NCBI RefSeq assembly: GCF_001700325.1
Contig: NZ_MATO01000007.1
Coordinates: forward strand, 1-49,234
DNA length: 49,234 nt
Reading direction: 5' to 3'
Source of the DNA: Caryophanon latum
GTDB lineage: Bacteria; Bacillota; Bacilli; Bacillales_A; Planococcaceae
Part shown: positions 35,231 through 45,400 of the stretch, one piece after another
Layout: each line of letters opens with the position of its first letter
Numbering within the stretch: the first letter of the stretch is position 1
Position numbers and translations under genes: made by a program
Notes under the pieces: model-generated
The model's database searches: none
The model's input: only the letters and a program-made list of their open reading frames with translations
What the model was told of the DNA's origin: nothing

Positions 35231-37285
35231 ATGAGACAATCATTACCATTTGAATTAACGAAGGAGCGCTCATTTTTTGAAAGCTTAGGCGACTGGATGG
35301 GCGACGTACTATATGACGAGTTACCGGAAAAAGGCTTTGAGTGCCGCGATGAGCAAATTTTTATGGCATACCAAATCGAGCAAGCATTGAAGGAGAAAAA
35401 TGTGTTGTTCGCAGAAGCGGGCGTTGGTACAGGGAAAACGATTGCGTATTTATTGCCAGCCATTTCGTATGCGCGTTATACAGGACGCCCTGCTTTAATT
35501 GCATGTGCAGACGAAACGTTAATTGACCAGCTCGTAAAAGAAGGTGGCGACGTGCATAAGCTACGCGAGCATTTAGGTTTAAATATCGACGTGCGCTTAG
35601 CGAAATCACGCGACCAATATTTATGTTTAAAACGTTTCGAATATGCAGAGCGTGAGCATGAGGCAGCACAGCTACAGGAACAAAAAGACGAAACGTTACC
35701 TGCTGCAGAGACACCGAGCTTAATTGATTCGATTTTCTCACAATCAAAGGAACGCAGCTTAATCGATTTACTCAATTCAGACGCTGTGAAAAACATTGAT
35801 TGGGACGATGAGGAAGTACATTGGATTGACGAAATTGCGATGAATATTCCTGAGGACGTGTTTACACAGTCGGCGCTAAAGGATGCTGCACCATACGGAG
35901 AGCGTAGCGATTTCCCGTCTGTAAGCGACGAAAACTGGGCGAAAGTAAACTACAACGAAGTGATGCAATGTGCTGTATGTGACGTGCGTAACCGTTGTGG
36001 CCAAACGCTTCACCGTGCGTATTACCGCCAATCGACAGACTTAATTATTTGCTCACAAGACTTTTTAATGGAGCATTTAGCAACGAAAGAGTCACGCGAG
36101 CGCGAAGGTCAAATGGCGCTACTACCAGAAGTGTCGATGATCGTACTCGATGAAGGGCATTTACTAGAGTATGCTGCACAAAAGGCAATGACGTATAAAA
36201 TTCAAGGCGACACAATCGTACAAATGCTGGAGCGTTTAATGGTCGATGGTGTTCGTGAGCGCACGCTATATTCAATGGAAAGACTACAAGATGACCACGA
36301 GCTATTTTTTGATCAATTGCTTGAGGATGTTGAAGAAACAAATAATGAGCGTAAACGTATTAACAAATCAGCACGCCTTCTACAAATCGGTAAGCAATTA
36401 ATCGCCGATGTAGAAAAGCTAATGGAGGATTTCGTTTTTGAATCAGAGCTTTACATGATTCCAGAGTACGAATTAAACATGGCAGAGGAGTTTCTTGAAA
36501 ACTACGAGGCAGCGCTAAATATCTTTATTTCAAAGGCGGATGCAGTTGACTGGTTGGAGCAAACGGACGGTCGCAGCACGCTTGTCATTATGCCGCGCTT
36601 AATTACCGAAGTGCTAGAAGAAAAGCTGTTCTCGAAAAAAATGCCGATTGTTTTCTCATCGGCAACGTTATCAGTAAACAAAGATTTCTCATACATCGCA
36701 TATAGCTTAGGTGTGAAAAAGCATCAAAACTTCTCGGTGCCATCACCGTTTGATTACGACGAAGTAATGAAAATTCATGTGAAGGACGTGACGCAGGCGG
36801 AGAAAGTACAAGCAGCCCGTGACGTTGTAGCACAAGGTGAGCAAACGTTAATGCTATTTAAATCGAAGCAGTCGATGCTTACGTTTAAAGAGGAGCTAAC
36901 GGAAGATGAGTTATATGATTACGTATTTGAAGGTGACCGCGAGCTATCGGCTATCGTGCGCGACTTCCAGCAAGGTAACGTACAAGTGCTCTGCTCATAC
37001 CATTTATGGGAAGGGCTTGATTTACCGGAGGAGGCGTTAACGCGCGTCGTTATTTTTGACTTACCGTTCCCGCCACACGATCCGCTATTTGATGCGAAAC
37101 GTTCATTTGCAGAGGACGTGTTTGATGAAGTGGAGCTACCGTTCATGCAACTGCGCCTGCAGCAAGGGATGGGACGCTTAATTCGTACATCGAACGACCG
37201 CGGTGAAATTACGATTTTATGTAATGAGGAAGAACAAGCAGTAAAAGAGCACTTCTTACCGATTTTACCAGTCGATCCGCAATAA
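35231..37285 (+). CDS. ypvA: DinG/XPD-type iron-sulphur DNA helicase YpvA
   Basis: 684-residue superfamily 2 helicase of the XPD/DinG type without an exonuclease domain. Walker A EAGVGTGKT (about 62-70), box II LDEGH (about 304-308), late motifs YHLWEGLDLPEEAL and QGMGRLIRTSNDRG. Unlike the Bacillus-type dinG at 6.3 kb it has the four-cysteine 4Fe-4S site: Cys in YLCLKRF (about 132), then CAVCDVRNRC (about 247, 250, 256). Predicted to unwind DNA 5' to 3'; its role in Bacillus is not settled. RBS AGAGGGGG. Same order, ypvA then ypwA, as in B. subtilis. Confidence 0.92.
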   Translation: MRQSLPFELTKERSFFESLGDWMGDVLYDELPEKGFECRDEQIFMAYQIEQALKEKNVLFAEAGVGTGKTIAYLLPAISYARYTGRPALIACADETLIDQLVKEGGDVHKLREHLGLNIDVRLAKSRDQYLCLKRFEYAEREHEAAQLQEQKDETLPAAETPSLIDSIFSQSKERSLIDLLNSDAVKNIDWDDEEVHWIDEIAMNIPEDVFTQSALKDAAPYGERSDFPSVSDENWAKVNYNEVMQCAVCDVRNRCGQTLHRAYYRQSTDLIICSQDFLMEHLATKESREREGQMALLPEVSMIVLDEGHLLEYAAQKAMTYKIQGDTIVQMLERLMVDGVRERTLYSMERLQDDHELFFDQLLEDVEETNNERKRINKSARLLQIGKQLIADVEKLMEDFVFESELYMIPEYELNMAEEFLENYEAALNIFISKADAVDWLEQTDGRSTLVIMPRLITEVLEEKLFSKKMPIVFSSATLSVNKDFSYIAYSLGVKKHQNFSVPSPFDYDEVMKIHVKDVTQAEKVQAARDVVAQGEQTLMLFKSKQSMLTFKEELTEDELYDYVFEGDRELSAIVRDFQQGNVQVLCSYHLWEGLDLPEEALTRVVIFDLPFPPHDPLFDAKRSFAEDVFDEVELPFMQLRLQQGMGRLIRTSNDRGEITILCNEEEQAVKEHFLPILPVDPQ

Positions 37286-37293
37286 TTAATGAA

Positions 37294-37331
37294 GAGCTTA
37301 CGAAGCGATGATTGCTTTGTAGGCTCTTTTT
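37294..37331 (+). terminator. Terminator of ypvA
   Basis: A 13-bp stem with two G-T pairs (GAGCTTACGAAGC 37294-37306 with GCTTTGTAGGCTC 37314-37326) followed by five T. Confidence 0.85.
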
Positions 37332-37364
37332 GTATGTACGTATATACTGTGCGGAGGTAGCATG

Positions 37365-37488
37365 ATGGAAGCGTAATCGGCGAGACTCCTTGGGGAAAAG
37401 CGTGAGCCTTGAGACCCCACAGCCATGAGGTACGAATGGCGAGGAGGCTCAAGCCACGCCCCAGGAAAGCGAGCCGAATGGAGCGTAC
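37365..37488. repeat. GC-rich palindromic intergenic element
   Basis: A block of nested inverted repeats between ypvA and ypwA: CGGC/GCCG (37378-37381 with 37473-37476), TGGGG/CCCCA (37391-37395 with 37459-37463), GAGCCT/AGGCTC (37404-37409 with 37445-37450), GCCAT/ATGGC (37422-37426 with 37436-37440). It is flanked by near-identical direct copies TGGAAGCGTA and TGGAGCGTAC. Strings like GAGACTCCTTGGGG and GAGGAGGCTC recall the palindromic intergenic repeats of other Bacillales genomes, from memory only. No coding potential. Confidence 0.65.
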
Positions 37489-37570
37489 ATTATAAATCAC
37501 TAATGCATTCGATGCACCTGTGTTGGCTATTTCGAGCAATTCATCGTACTATAAACGAGAGGTGATCAAC

Positions 37571-39064
37571 ATGGAACAACAACTAATCGATTACGTAAAA
37601 AAGATGAAGCATTATGACGAGGCACTAAGCGTCCTGTACTGGGATATGCGCACTGGTGCACCGAAAAAAGGGCTGGAGCAGCGCGCGAACGTCATCGGTA
37701 CGCTCGCAAGCCAGTCGTTCCAAATGGCAACAGCAGACGAGCTAGGCGATATGCTCACACAGCTAGAGGCAAAGCTTGATGAATTGCCGTACGTGACGAA
37801 GCGCTTAGTCGAGGAACTGCGTAAAGATTACGACTTAAACAAAAAAATTCCGGTTGCGGAGTATGAGCAATTTACGATTGATAAGTCGCGCTCTGAAGCA
37901 GCTTGGGAAGAAGCGAAGGAGCAGGCAGACTTTTCGATTTTTGCGCCGCATTTAGAAAAAATGGTCGCGTGGAAAAAGAAGTTTATCGGCTACTGGGGGG
38001 AGAAAAACGGATCGGCGTACAACACGCTGCTAGACCAATACGAGCCGGACATGACGACCGACATTTTAGACGACGTGTTTGCACAAGTGCGCAGCGTCAT
38101 TTCACCGCTCGTGCAGCAAATTGTCGCAAAAGGGCAGCAACCAAATACGGATATGTTATTTCAGCATTTCCAAAAAGACGGGCAGCGACAAGTGGCAATC
38201 GAAATTTTACAGCGTCTTGGCTATGACTTTGACGCAGGTCGTTTAGACGAGACAGTGCATCCGTTTATGATTGAGCTAAACCGTAACGACATTCGCGTGA
38301 CGACGAAATACGATGAAGCGGATTTCCGTTCAGCGATTTTTGGCGTCATTCATGAATGTGGGCATGCGCTATATGAGCAAAATATTGACGAAAGCTTAAC
38401 TGGTTTACCGCTTTGCACAGGTACGTCAATGGGCATTCACGAGTCACAGTCGCTATTTTATGAAAACTTCATCGGGCGTAACGAGCAGTTTTGGACGCAT
38501 AATTTCTCGCTACTACAACAATATTCACCTGCGCAGTTTGGAGACGTTGCGGTGGACGATTTTTTAAAGGCGATTAACTTTGCGAAGCCGTCGCTCATTC
38601 GCATTGAAGCGGACGAGCTAACGTACGTGCTGCATATTATCGTACGCTATGAGCTTGAGCGCGATTTGTTTAACGGCACGCTGGAAGTAGCGGATTTACC
38701 GGGGCGCTGGAACGATTTATATGAGCAGTATTTAGGCATTCGCCCAGCAAACGATGCAGAAGGTGTGCTACAAGATATGCACTGGTCAGATGGCAGCTTC
38801 GGATACTTCCCGTCATACGCGCTCGGCTACATGTACGCAGCGCAATGGAAGCATGCGATGGACAAAGACATTCCAAACTTCGACGAGCTATGTTTAAGTG
38901 GCAACTTAACGCCAATTCGCGAATGGTTAACGGAGCGTGTGCATCGTCATGGCGCGCTGAAAAAGCCGTTTGAATTGTTACATGAAGGTACGGGTGAAGG
39001 GCTAAACCCGACGTACTTAACGACTTACTTACGCGACAAATATACGAAGCTGTATGACTTGTAA
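37571..39064 (+). CDS. ypwA: Carboxypeptidase Taq (M32 metallocarboxypeptidase), YpwA
   Basis: Cytoplasmic zinc or cobalt carboxypeptidase that removes C-terminal residues. 497 residues, the family norm. The metal site is VIHECGHALYEQ (HExxH, about 260) with the downstream Glu in GIHESQSLFYEN (about 291); DPR-like and GYMYAAQ segments follow. ATG 37571 is chosen after GAGGTGAT; upstream in-frame codons to 37520 lie next to the repeat element. Its end overlaps the following gene by 11 bases. Confidence 0.94.
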   Translation: MEQQLIDYVKKMKHYDEALSVLYWDMRTGAPKKGLEQRANVIGTLASQSFQMATADELGDMLTQLEAKLDELPYVTKRLVEELRKDYDLNKKIPVAEYEQFTIDKSRSEAAWEEAKEQADFSIFAPHLEKMVAWKKKFIGYWGEKNGSAYNTLLDQYEPDMTTDILDDVFAQVRSVISPLVQQIVAKGQQPNTDMLFQHFQKDGQRQVAIEILQRLGYDFDAGRLDETVHPFMIELNRNDIRVTTKYDEADFRSAIFGVIHECGHALYEQNIDESLTGLPLCTGTSMGIHESQSLFYENFIGRNEQFWTHNFSLLQQYSPAQFGDVAVDDFLKAINFAKPSLIRIEADELTYVLHIIVRYELERDLFNGTLEVADLPGRWNDLYEQYLGIRPANDAEGVLQDMHWSDGSFGYFPSYALGYMYAAQWKHAMDKDIPNFDELCLSGNLTPIREWLTERVHRHGALKKPFELLHEGTGEGLNPTYLTTYLRDKYTKLYDL

Positions 39065-40457
39065 ATCATTTTCAATCATCGTCACGAGCGATGTGCACGG
39101 AGAATACGGGCGGCTACAAACGATCGCGCAGCACGTTGCACAAAAAAAGCCCGACTTATTAATCGATAACGGTGATTTACTGCAAGGTGGCTTTACGCAT
39201 ATGTATGACAATGCGCACAATGCACGCAGTCAGCTCATCGATTTGGCCAATGCGATGGGCTACGATGCGCTCATTATCGGCAATCATGAATTTAACGAAT
39301 CACCACAGCGGTTTGCGGAGCTGCGTGAGCAATCGAGCTTCCCGTGGATTAGCTGTAATGTCGGTCATTTTGCACAGCCATATATCGTGAAAATGATTCA
39401 CGGTATGCGTGTGCTCGTGCTCGGGGTGACGACGCATTTTACACGAAAATGGGACGAGCGTGGCTATACGAAACATGTCACGTTTGAACAGGCAGCAGAA
39501 GCGGTACGCACACAGCTACCGCTTATTCGGGCAAAGGAGCAGCCGGACTTTGTCATCGTCAGCTATCACGGTGGCTTTCAACAAGATCCAAACGGCGCGT
39601 GGCAGTTTGACGACGGTAGCGGTGAGAACGAAGCTGAAAAGTTATTACAAATAGAAGGAATTGATTTGCTTATTACCGGACATCAGCATATGCGGCTAAA
39701 CGGTCATCAAAATGGGGTAGCGTACGTGCAGCCAGGCTCTAACGGCTACAGTTATGCGGAAATTACGGTGGCAGAGCAACGTGTAACAGCTGTTATTCAT
39801 GACGTGGCGGAGGAGCAACCGTTGCCAGAAGCGGTGCAAACGTGGCTAGAGGAGCAGATCGGTACGCTAGAGAAAAGCTATACATATAACGGACTGTTAA
39901 ACGTGATCATTCACGGGCATCCGTATATTGATTGGTTTCATGCATTCCAACGAGCAGTCAGTGGCGCGCAAATTTCTGTTACGGAGCTATTTTTCAACGA
40001 AGCAGGTGGACTGCCACAGCACGTAAAGCGTAAAGACATTTTACGTGCGTACGGTCGCGATAACGTACTTGTGACGATGAGCATGAGTGGTGCGGCAATA
40101 AAGCTGGCGATTGAAGAAAGCATGGCGGTGTTAGCTCAGCATCCAAACGGGCAGCTCGATTACGCGCTCAACGTATATCCGAACACACTGCAGCCATACC
40201 AGTTTGATTTTTTTGGCGGTGTAACGTATACGTGTCGGTGGGATGCACCTGCATATGCGCGTGTTTCGAACGTTTACGTCGGCAATGAGTTGATGCGCGA
40301 CGATGCGTATTATACGGTCGCGGTGAACAGCTACCGCGCACTCGGTAACGCGCCGTATGCGATGTACGGCGAAGCGACCGAGCTGCGACGGACAGCAGAG
40401 ACGATTCCGGTATTACTAGAAACGTTTGTTAAGGAACGAGTAGCCATTAGTGGATGA
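39054..40457 (+). CDS. 5'-nucleotidase/2',3'-cyclic phosphodiesterase-like metallophosphatase
   Basis: 467 residues. The N-terminal calcineurin-like domain shows all metal motifs: TSDVHGEYG (about 12), NGDLLQGG (about 39), GNHEFNE (about 80), SYHGG (about 172) and TGHQHMRLNG (about 207). The C-terminal 5'-nucleotidase domain follows (NEAGGLPQHVKRKDILRAY, YTVAVNSYRA). The family is usually exported, but no signal peptide is visible here, so it may act in the cytoplasm. It starts inside the end of ypwA (11-base overlap) with a weak ribosome binding site, so it depends on translation of ypwA. Confidence 0.87.
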   Translation: MTCKSFSIIVTSDVHGEYGRLQTIAQHVAQKKPDLLIDNGDLLQGGFTHMYDNAHNARSQLIDLANAMGYDALIIGNHEFNESPQRFAELREQSSFPWISCNVGHFAQPYIVKMIHGMRVLVLGVTTHFTRKWDERGYTKHVTFEQAAEAVRTQLPLIRAKEQPDFVIVSYHGGFQQDPNGAWQFDDGSGENEAEKLLQIEGIDLLITGHQHMRLNGHQNGVAYVQPGSNGYSYAEITVAEQRVTAVIHDVAEEQPLPEAVQTWLEEQIGTLEKSYTYNGLLNVIIHGHPYIDWFHAFQRAVSGAQISVTELFFNEAGGLPQHVKRKDILRAYGRDNVLVTMSMSGAAIKLAIEESMAVLAQHPNGQLDYALNVYPNTLQPYQFDFFGGVTYTCRWDAPAYARVSNVYVGNELMRDDAYYTVAVNSYRALGNAPYAMYGEATELRRTAETIPVLLETFVKERVAISG

Positions 40458-40482
40458 TATTGTCCGCTAATGGTTTTTTTAC
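40444..40482 (+). terminator. Terminator overlapping the nucleotidase stop codon
   Basis: An 11-bp stem CCATTAGTGGA/TCCGCTAATGG (40444-40454 with 40463-40473, one G-T pair) followed by seven T. Confidence 0.85.
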
Positions 40483-40597
40483 GTCGTCATGTAATCTTTT
40501 CGTGTGCGACGTTTTATTTCGTGAGTGTAAAAAAGTTGCGCTCAGGAAACTTATTCGGTATGATGAACGAAAATCATTATAGTAAAGAGGTGAATAC

Positions 40598-41428
40598 ATG
40601 GAGCTTGCATGGAGTTCAGATGTATTGCTTGCGTTCGCATTAACGTTGTTTGCAGGTTTAGCGACGGGGATTGGGAGTTTAATTGCATTTTTTACGAAGC
40701 AAACAAATAAAAAGTTTTTATCACTCGCACTTGGTTTTTCAGCTGGCGTCATGATTTACGTATCGCTCGTTGAAATTTTTGTGAAAGCAAAAGATGCGCT
40801 CGTCGGTGAGCACGGAGAAAAAACAGGCTACTGGTTAACGCTTGCAGGATTTTTCGGCGGGATGCTGTTAATTGCGTTAATTGACCGTTTCATTCCAAAG
40901 GCGAACAATCCACATGAAGTGAAATCGGTTGAGGACGTACAGCAAGCACAGCTACAGCAAAACGATATCGAAGCAGAGCGCTTAATGAAAATGGGCTTAT
41001 TTACAGCGTTAGCGATTGCAATACATAACTTTCCAGAAGGCATTGCGACGTTCATGTCTGTCATTCAAGACCCGAGCGTTGGTGTAGCAGTAGCGATTGC
41101 AGTAGCGATTCATAATATTCCAGAAGGTATTGCGGTCGCGATTCCGATTTTTTATGCGACAGGTAAGCGCATGAAAGCATTTAAATGGTCGTTTGCATCC
41201 GGGTTGTCAGAGCCACTCGGAGCGCTCGTCGCATTTGTATTGTTAATGCCATTTTTAACGGACACGATGTTTGGTATTGTATTTGCGGGGGTTGCGGGCA
41301 TTATGATCTTCATTTCGATTGACGAGCTGCTACCTGCTGCGAAAAAGTATGATGAGGAGCATTCGTCTATTTACGGGCTCGTTGCGGGAATGGCGGTTAT
41401 GGCCGTTAGTTTAGTATTACTGTCTTAA
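40598..41428 (+). CDS. zupT: ZIP-family divalent metal transporter (ZupT-like)
   Basis: 276 residues, about eight membrane segments, uptake of zinc and possibly other divalent metals. The metal-binding signatures are IAIHNFPEGIATF (membrane segment IV) and AIHNIPEGIAVAI (segment V), followed by SGLSEPLGAL, all characteristic of the ZupT/GufA subfamily. The cytoplasmic loop after segment III is Q/E-rich rather than His-rich. RBS AAAGAGGTG. The following small zinc-ribbon gene is 11 bases away. I see no Zur-type operator upstream. Confidence 0.92.
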   Translation: MELAWSSDVLLAFALTLFAGLATGIGSLIAFFTKQTNKKFLSLALGFSAGVMIYVSLVEIFVKAKDALVGEHGEKTGYWLTLAGFFGGMLLIALIDRFIPKANNPHEVKSVEDVQQAQLQQNDIEAERLMKMGLFTALAIAIHNFPEGIATFMSVIQDPSVGVAVAIAVAIHNIPEGIAVAIPIFYATGKRMKAFKWSFASGLSEPLGALVAFVLLMPFLTDTMFGIVFAGVAGIMIFISIDELLPAAKKYDEEHSSIYGLVAGMAVMAVSLVLLS

Positions 41429-41439
41429 GAGGTGAATGG

Positions 41440-41610
41440 ATGATTACGTATGAAGTGACATGTCGCTTTTGTCAGCAACCATTTTTATTAGTAGAAGGGA
41501 CGGCAAAATATATGCGATATAAAAAGAACCGCGCTGAAAAGTTTTCGTGTGATGATTGTGATCGTCGTATTGAAGCGGATTCACGCAAATATTTGTTTGA
41601 CCGTGATTAA
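41440..41610 (+). CDS. Small zinc-ribbon protein, YlaI-like (DUF2197)
   Basis: 56 residues starting at ATG 41440, five bases after AAGAGGTG: MITYEVTCRFCQQPF, then FSCDDCDRRIEADSRKYL. Two CxxC pairs (residues 8/11 and 39/42) form a probable zinc ribbon. The spacing and the C-terminal C..C..RI recall YlaI/DUF2197, function unknown. It begins 11 bases after zupT and ends at a strong terminator, so the two are co-transcribed; a link with metal handling is only suggestive. Confidence 0.75.
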   Translation: MITYEVTCRFCQQPFLLVEGTAKYMRYKKNRAEKFSCDDCDRRIEADSRKYLFDRD

Positions 41611-41612
41611 AT

Positions 41613-41651
41613 AAAAATACCATTCGAACATTTTTCGAATGGTATTTTTAT
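41613..41651. terminator. Bidirectional terminator between zupT unit and cheX
   Basis: A perfect 16-bp stem AAAAATACCATTCGAA/TTCGAATGGTATTTTT (41613-41628 with about 41634-41649), A-run left and T-run right. Confidence 0.9.
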
Positions 41652-41660
41652 GCGCAAAAC

Positions 41661-42119
41661 TTAGTTTTCTTCATCGATTGTTAATAAAATGGTAATTTCA
41701 CCAACTGTTGCAATCGTTACTTTCAGCTGGAATGCTTTTTGGAAGCCGTATAACTTTGTATGACCGACCATAACGGTAGGTGGTGTAATGTCTAGCTCTA
41801 AGCCGTTTTGACCGACTTGTGTGCAAAGATTTCCAGCCATCATGTTACCGAATTCTCCTGTAAATGACTCAAGCATTTCGCCTTCTAACGGCATGCCGAA
41901 CATCATATTACCGATGTTTGAGAACGAGGCAGGTGTTGAGTCTAAAATGATACGTCCTTTCAAATCACCAACGATGCCGATTAATACGCCCATTTCTTGT
42001 TGTTCGTACGGCTCTGTTGTCATTGCAGGTGCGCCCATTGTTACTTCAAGAGGAATAATTGTTTTTAATGCTTGGATTGTGCCGTTTAAGATTGTTTGAA
42101 TATGTTTTGACGTGCTCAT
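41661..42119 (-). CDS. cheX: CheX-like CheY-P phosphatase
   Basis: 152 residues of the CheC/CheX/FliY family: VLIGIVGDLKGRIILDST (first strand pair), FTGEFGNMMAGNLCTQV with the catalytic ExxN (Glu and Asn of GEFGNM), and a closing strand IATVGEITILLTID. A single ExxN motif and the length fit CheX rather than CheC. Would dephosphorylate CheY-P in chemotaxis adaptation. The ATG at 42119 lies eight bases from AGGTGG; the upstream GTG 42131 overlaps that site and is rejected. Confidence 0.85.
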   Translation of the reverse strand: MSTSKHIQTILNGTIQALKTIIPLEVTMGAPAMTTEPYEQQEMGVLIGIVGDLKGRIILDSTPASFSNIGNMMFGMPLEGEMLESFTGEFGNMMAGNLCTQVGQNGLELDITPPTVMVGHTKLYGFQKAFQLKVTIATVGEITILLTIDEEN

Positions 42120-42424
42120 AATAAATTCCACCTATTCCATATATATTTGACAATTTTCAAGTGCAAAGCGTGTCATATGTATGCTGCTTAACGCGGTGCA
42201 AAGAAAGTTGATGCGTCAATTGCTCGTTCGAACTCATGTATACTATTCATCATATCACGTAATAAGTCGCAATAAAATATATGCGCACAAAATACTACAG
42301 TAGTGAAGAACAGGAAATTGTCGGCAGAAATCGAAAAAATCGAATATTTCTACATTCACCAAGCGGTAAAACGTGTTAGAATATAAGGCATACTAAGAAA
42401 CTAGAAGGGAATTTATACAACAAA
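42120..42424. other. Divergent intergenic region between cheX and dynA
   Basis: 305 bases without a coding frame. It should contain promoters for both genes; a TAGAAT near 42374 could be the -10 of dynA, but I cannot pair it convincingly. GTTCGAAC near 42227 is a short palindrome. Nothing else is seen. Confidence 0.4.
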
Positions 42425-45400
42425 ATGAGCGTATTCGAGCAAAATTTACAAGAGCTGCTAAAACAGGCAGCTGTGCAATCACTTTTGTATAAAAATAATG
42501 AAGATGACGAGCGCCATGCAAAAACGGCTTTGTTTGCGCGCAAGCTTCTTCAACGAGAATATGTTATCGGTTTTGCGGGGCATTTCTCAGCAGGTAAGTC
42601 GAGTATGATCAACGCTTTATCAGGTGAAGATTTACTTGCAGCAAGTCCAATTCCAACGAGTGCCAACATTGTAAAAGTGCATAAGGCAGATGAAGATTAT
42701 GCGATCGTTTACATGCATAATGACAAGCCGGTTAAGTTTGAAGCAGGCTATGAGTACAAAACGGTAAAAGAGCTAAGTAAAAACGGCGACTTAGTACAAA
42801 TGATTGAAATCGGTCATGCTGGTTCAAACTTACCACAAGGCGTTACGGTAATGGATACACCAGGAGTTGACTCAACAGACGACGCGCATGCGATGTCTAC
42901 TGAATCAGCGCTGCACATTGCCGATATCGTATTTTACACGATGGACTACAACCACGTGCAATCAGAGTTAAACTTCCAATTTACGAAGCAGCTCATGAAA
43001 TACAACCCGAACGTTTATTTAATCGTTAACCAAATCGATAAGCATAAAGATAACGAGCTATCGTTTGACGAGTTTAAGCAATCGGTGCATCAATCGTTCG
43101 CAGCGTGGGGCGTTGAGCCAAAAGCGATTTTCTTCACGTCGCTAAAGCAAAAAGACCACCCGCATAACGATTTCGAAACGGTGAAAAAAATTGTGATGGA
43201 CAGTATGGAAGGTTGGCAAGATGAGCTTGTAAAAACGGCGGAAAATACGCTGAAAAAATTACAAGATGAGCATACCGATTACTTAACGTCTGAAAAAGAG
43301 CAGCTGATGATGGATAGTACGGAGCTTGTATCAGAAGATGATTGGAAGCACCGTGATGATTTATTGACGCAATATCACCGTTTAACGCAGCAAAAGGATT
43401 TATTAAACGTTGACGACTGGATTGAGCGCTTTGAAGATGCACGTAAAGAGCTTTTAACGAATACAAAATCGGTCATCATCCCAGCAGATTTCCGCGATTT
43501 ACTGCGCGAATATTTAATTAGTAAGCAAGATGACTTCAAAGTAGGCGGCTTCTTCGGCAATTTATTTGGCGGAAAAGCGAAGGCAGACGAGGAGCGTGAA
43601 CGTCGTCGTCAAGCAGTGGAAAAAGCGTATCACCACGTAACGAGCCAGCAAGTAACAGGGCATTTAAAAGGTGTAATGAAGCAAGCACTTCGCGATGTAG
43701 GGGCATTAACGGAGGAGCGCGCAGCACAAATTGATGCGATTGAATACGTGCCAGGTACAGACATTATTGATGCACAAATTCAAAAGAACGCTGGTACAGA
43801 GGGCGATGCATTACTCAATTTCGCAAACCGCGTTGCAGAGGCGACAAATCGCTTCTATATCGAGCAAAGTGATATTTGGAAAAAGGAAACAGCAGCGGCG
43901 CTTCAAAACTTAGCGACTGAAGTATCAGGTCCGGTGAAAAAGAAGATCGAAGCGATGCAGGAAAAAATTGACGTTATTAAAGCGGTTGTGAACGTGGAGC
44001 AACGTTTAGAAGCATCAGCGCTTATGATGCACCAAGTAAGCAACGAAAACCGTGCAACATCTAAATTAATTTTAGAGCGTTGGGAGCGCGATTACGAAAA
44101 ATCACTTGCAGAAATTCGCCTATTTGACGAATCGATGCTAAAACCGAAAGAAGTAACAGTACAAGAGGAGCAACAAGTTGAGCGTGCACCGATCGCGACA
44201 TTACCAGTGGACGAAGTAATCGACCGTGCGATGCATACAGCAAACCTTGTAAAAGATGTACACGGCTTCACAGAAGTTGCGGACTACTTAACGAAAAAAG
44301 TAGAGCGCTTAGAGAAGCGTGACTTCACAATCGCGTTATTCGGTGCGTTCTCAGCAGGGAAATCATCATTCTCAAACGCGTTAATGGGCTCTAAAGTATT
44401 ACCAGTATCACCGAACCCGACGACAGCGGCCATTAATAAAATTCGTCCGGTATCACCAGAGCATCCGCACGAAACAGCGGACGTTGTGTTAAAAACAGCG
44501 GACATGATGTTAGAGGATATTCAAGCGTCATACGAAGTAATCGGCTTAAAAGTCAACTCACTTGAGGAAGCGTTCTCTCGCGCACAAGAAGGATTAGCGG
44601 TGCCGTTAAAAGACGAGCGTTTAAACATTCATAAATCGTTCATTCGCGCATATGAAATCGGCTACCCGCAGTTTAAAGATCAGTTAGGGCAAACGCTGCG
44701 AGTTAACCGTGAAGACTTTGAAAAATTCGTTGCTCAAGAAAGCCGCTCATGCTTCGTTGATAACATTGACTTCTACTATGATTCACCGATTACGCGCATG
44801 GGTGTAACACTTGTAGATACACCAGGGGCGGATTCAATTAACGCGCGTCATACAGGCGTTGCATTCGATTACATTCGTAACGCTGATGCGATTTTATTCA
44901 TTACGTATTACAACCACGCATTTGCTAAAGCAGACCGCGAGTTTTTAATTCAATTAGGTCGTGTAAAAGATGCGTTTGAGCTAGATAAAATGTTCTTTAT
45001 CGTCAACGCGATCGACTTAGCGTCAACAGAGGAAGAAGCAGAGGACGTAAAAGGCTATGTGCGTACAGAACTACAACGCTTTGGCATTCGCTTCCCACGT
45101 TTATACGGCGTATCAAGCTTATTAGCACTGAAGGAAAAAGTAGAGCAAGGCGACTTCGCATCAGGTATGAAGCCGTTTGAATCAGCGTTCCATTCATTCT
45201 TAAATGATGAGCTGCGCGCACTTGCTGTTCAAGCACTTGCAGAAGAAGTAGACAAAACAGAGCAGCGTCTAAGCGATTTAATTGCACAAACAGAGCACAA
45301 CTTATCGCGTAAAGAAGAGCGTTTAAAAGAATTAACGCAGCTAGAAACAGATATTGAAAAGTATTACCGCGTACCACGTACATCAATGCTGGAATCAGAC

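Noticed and set aside
36919-37539. 206-codon minus-strand frame antisense to ypvA and across the palindromic element
   Set aside because: It mirrors the strong codon bias of ypvA, has no ribosome binding site and looks like no protein.
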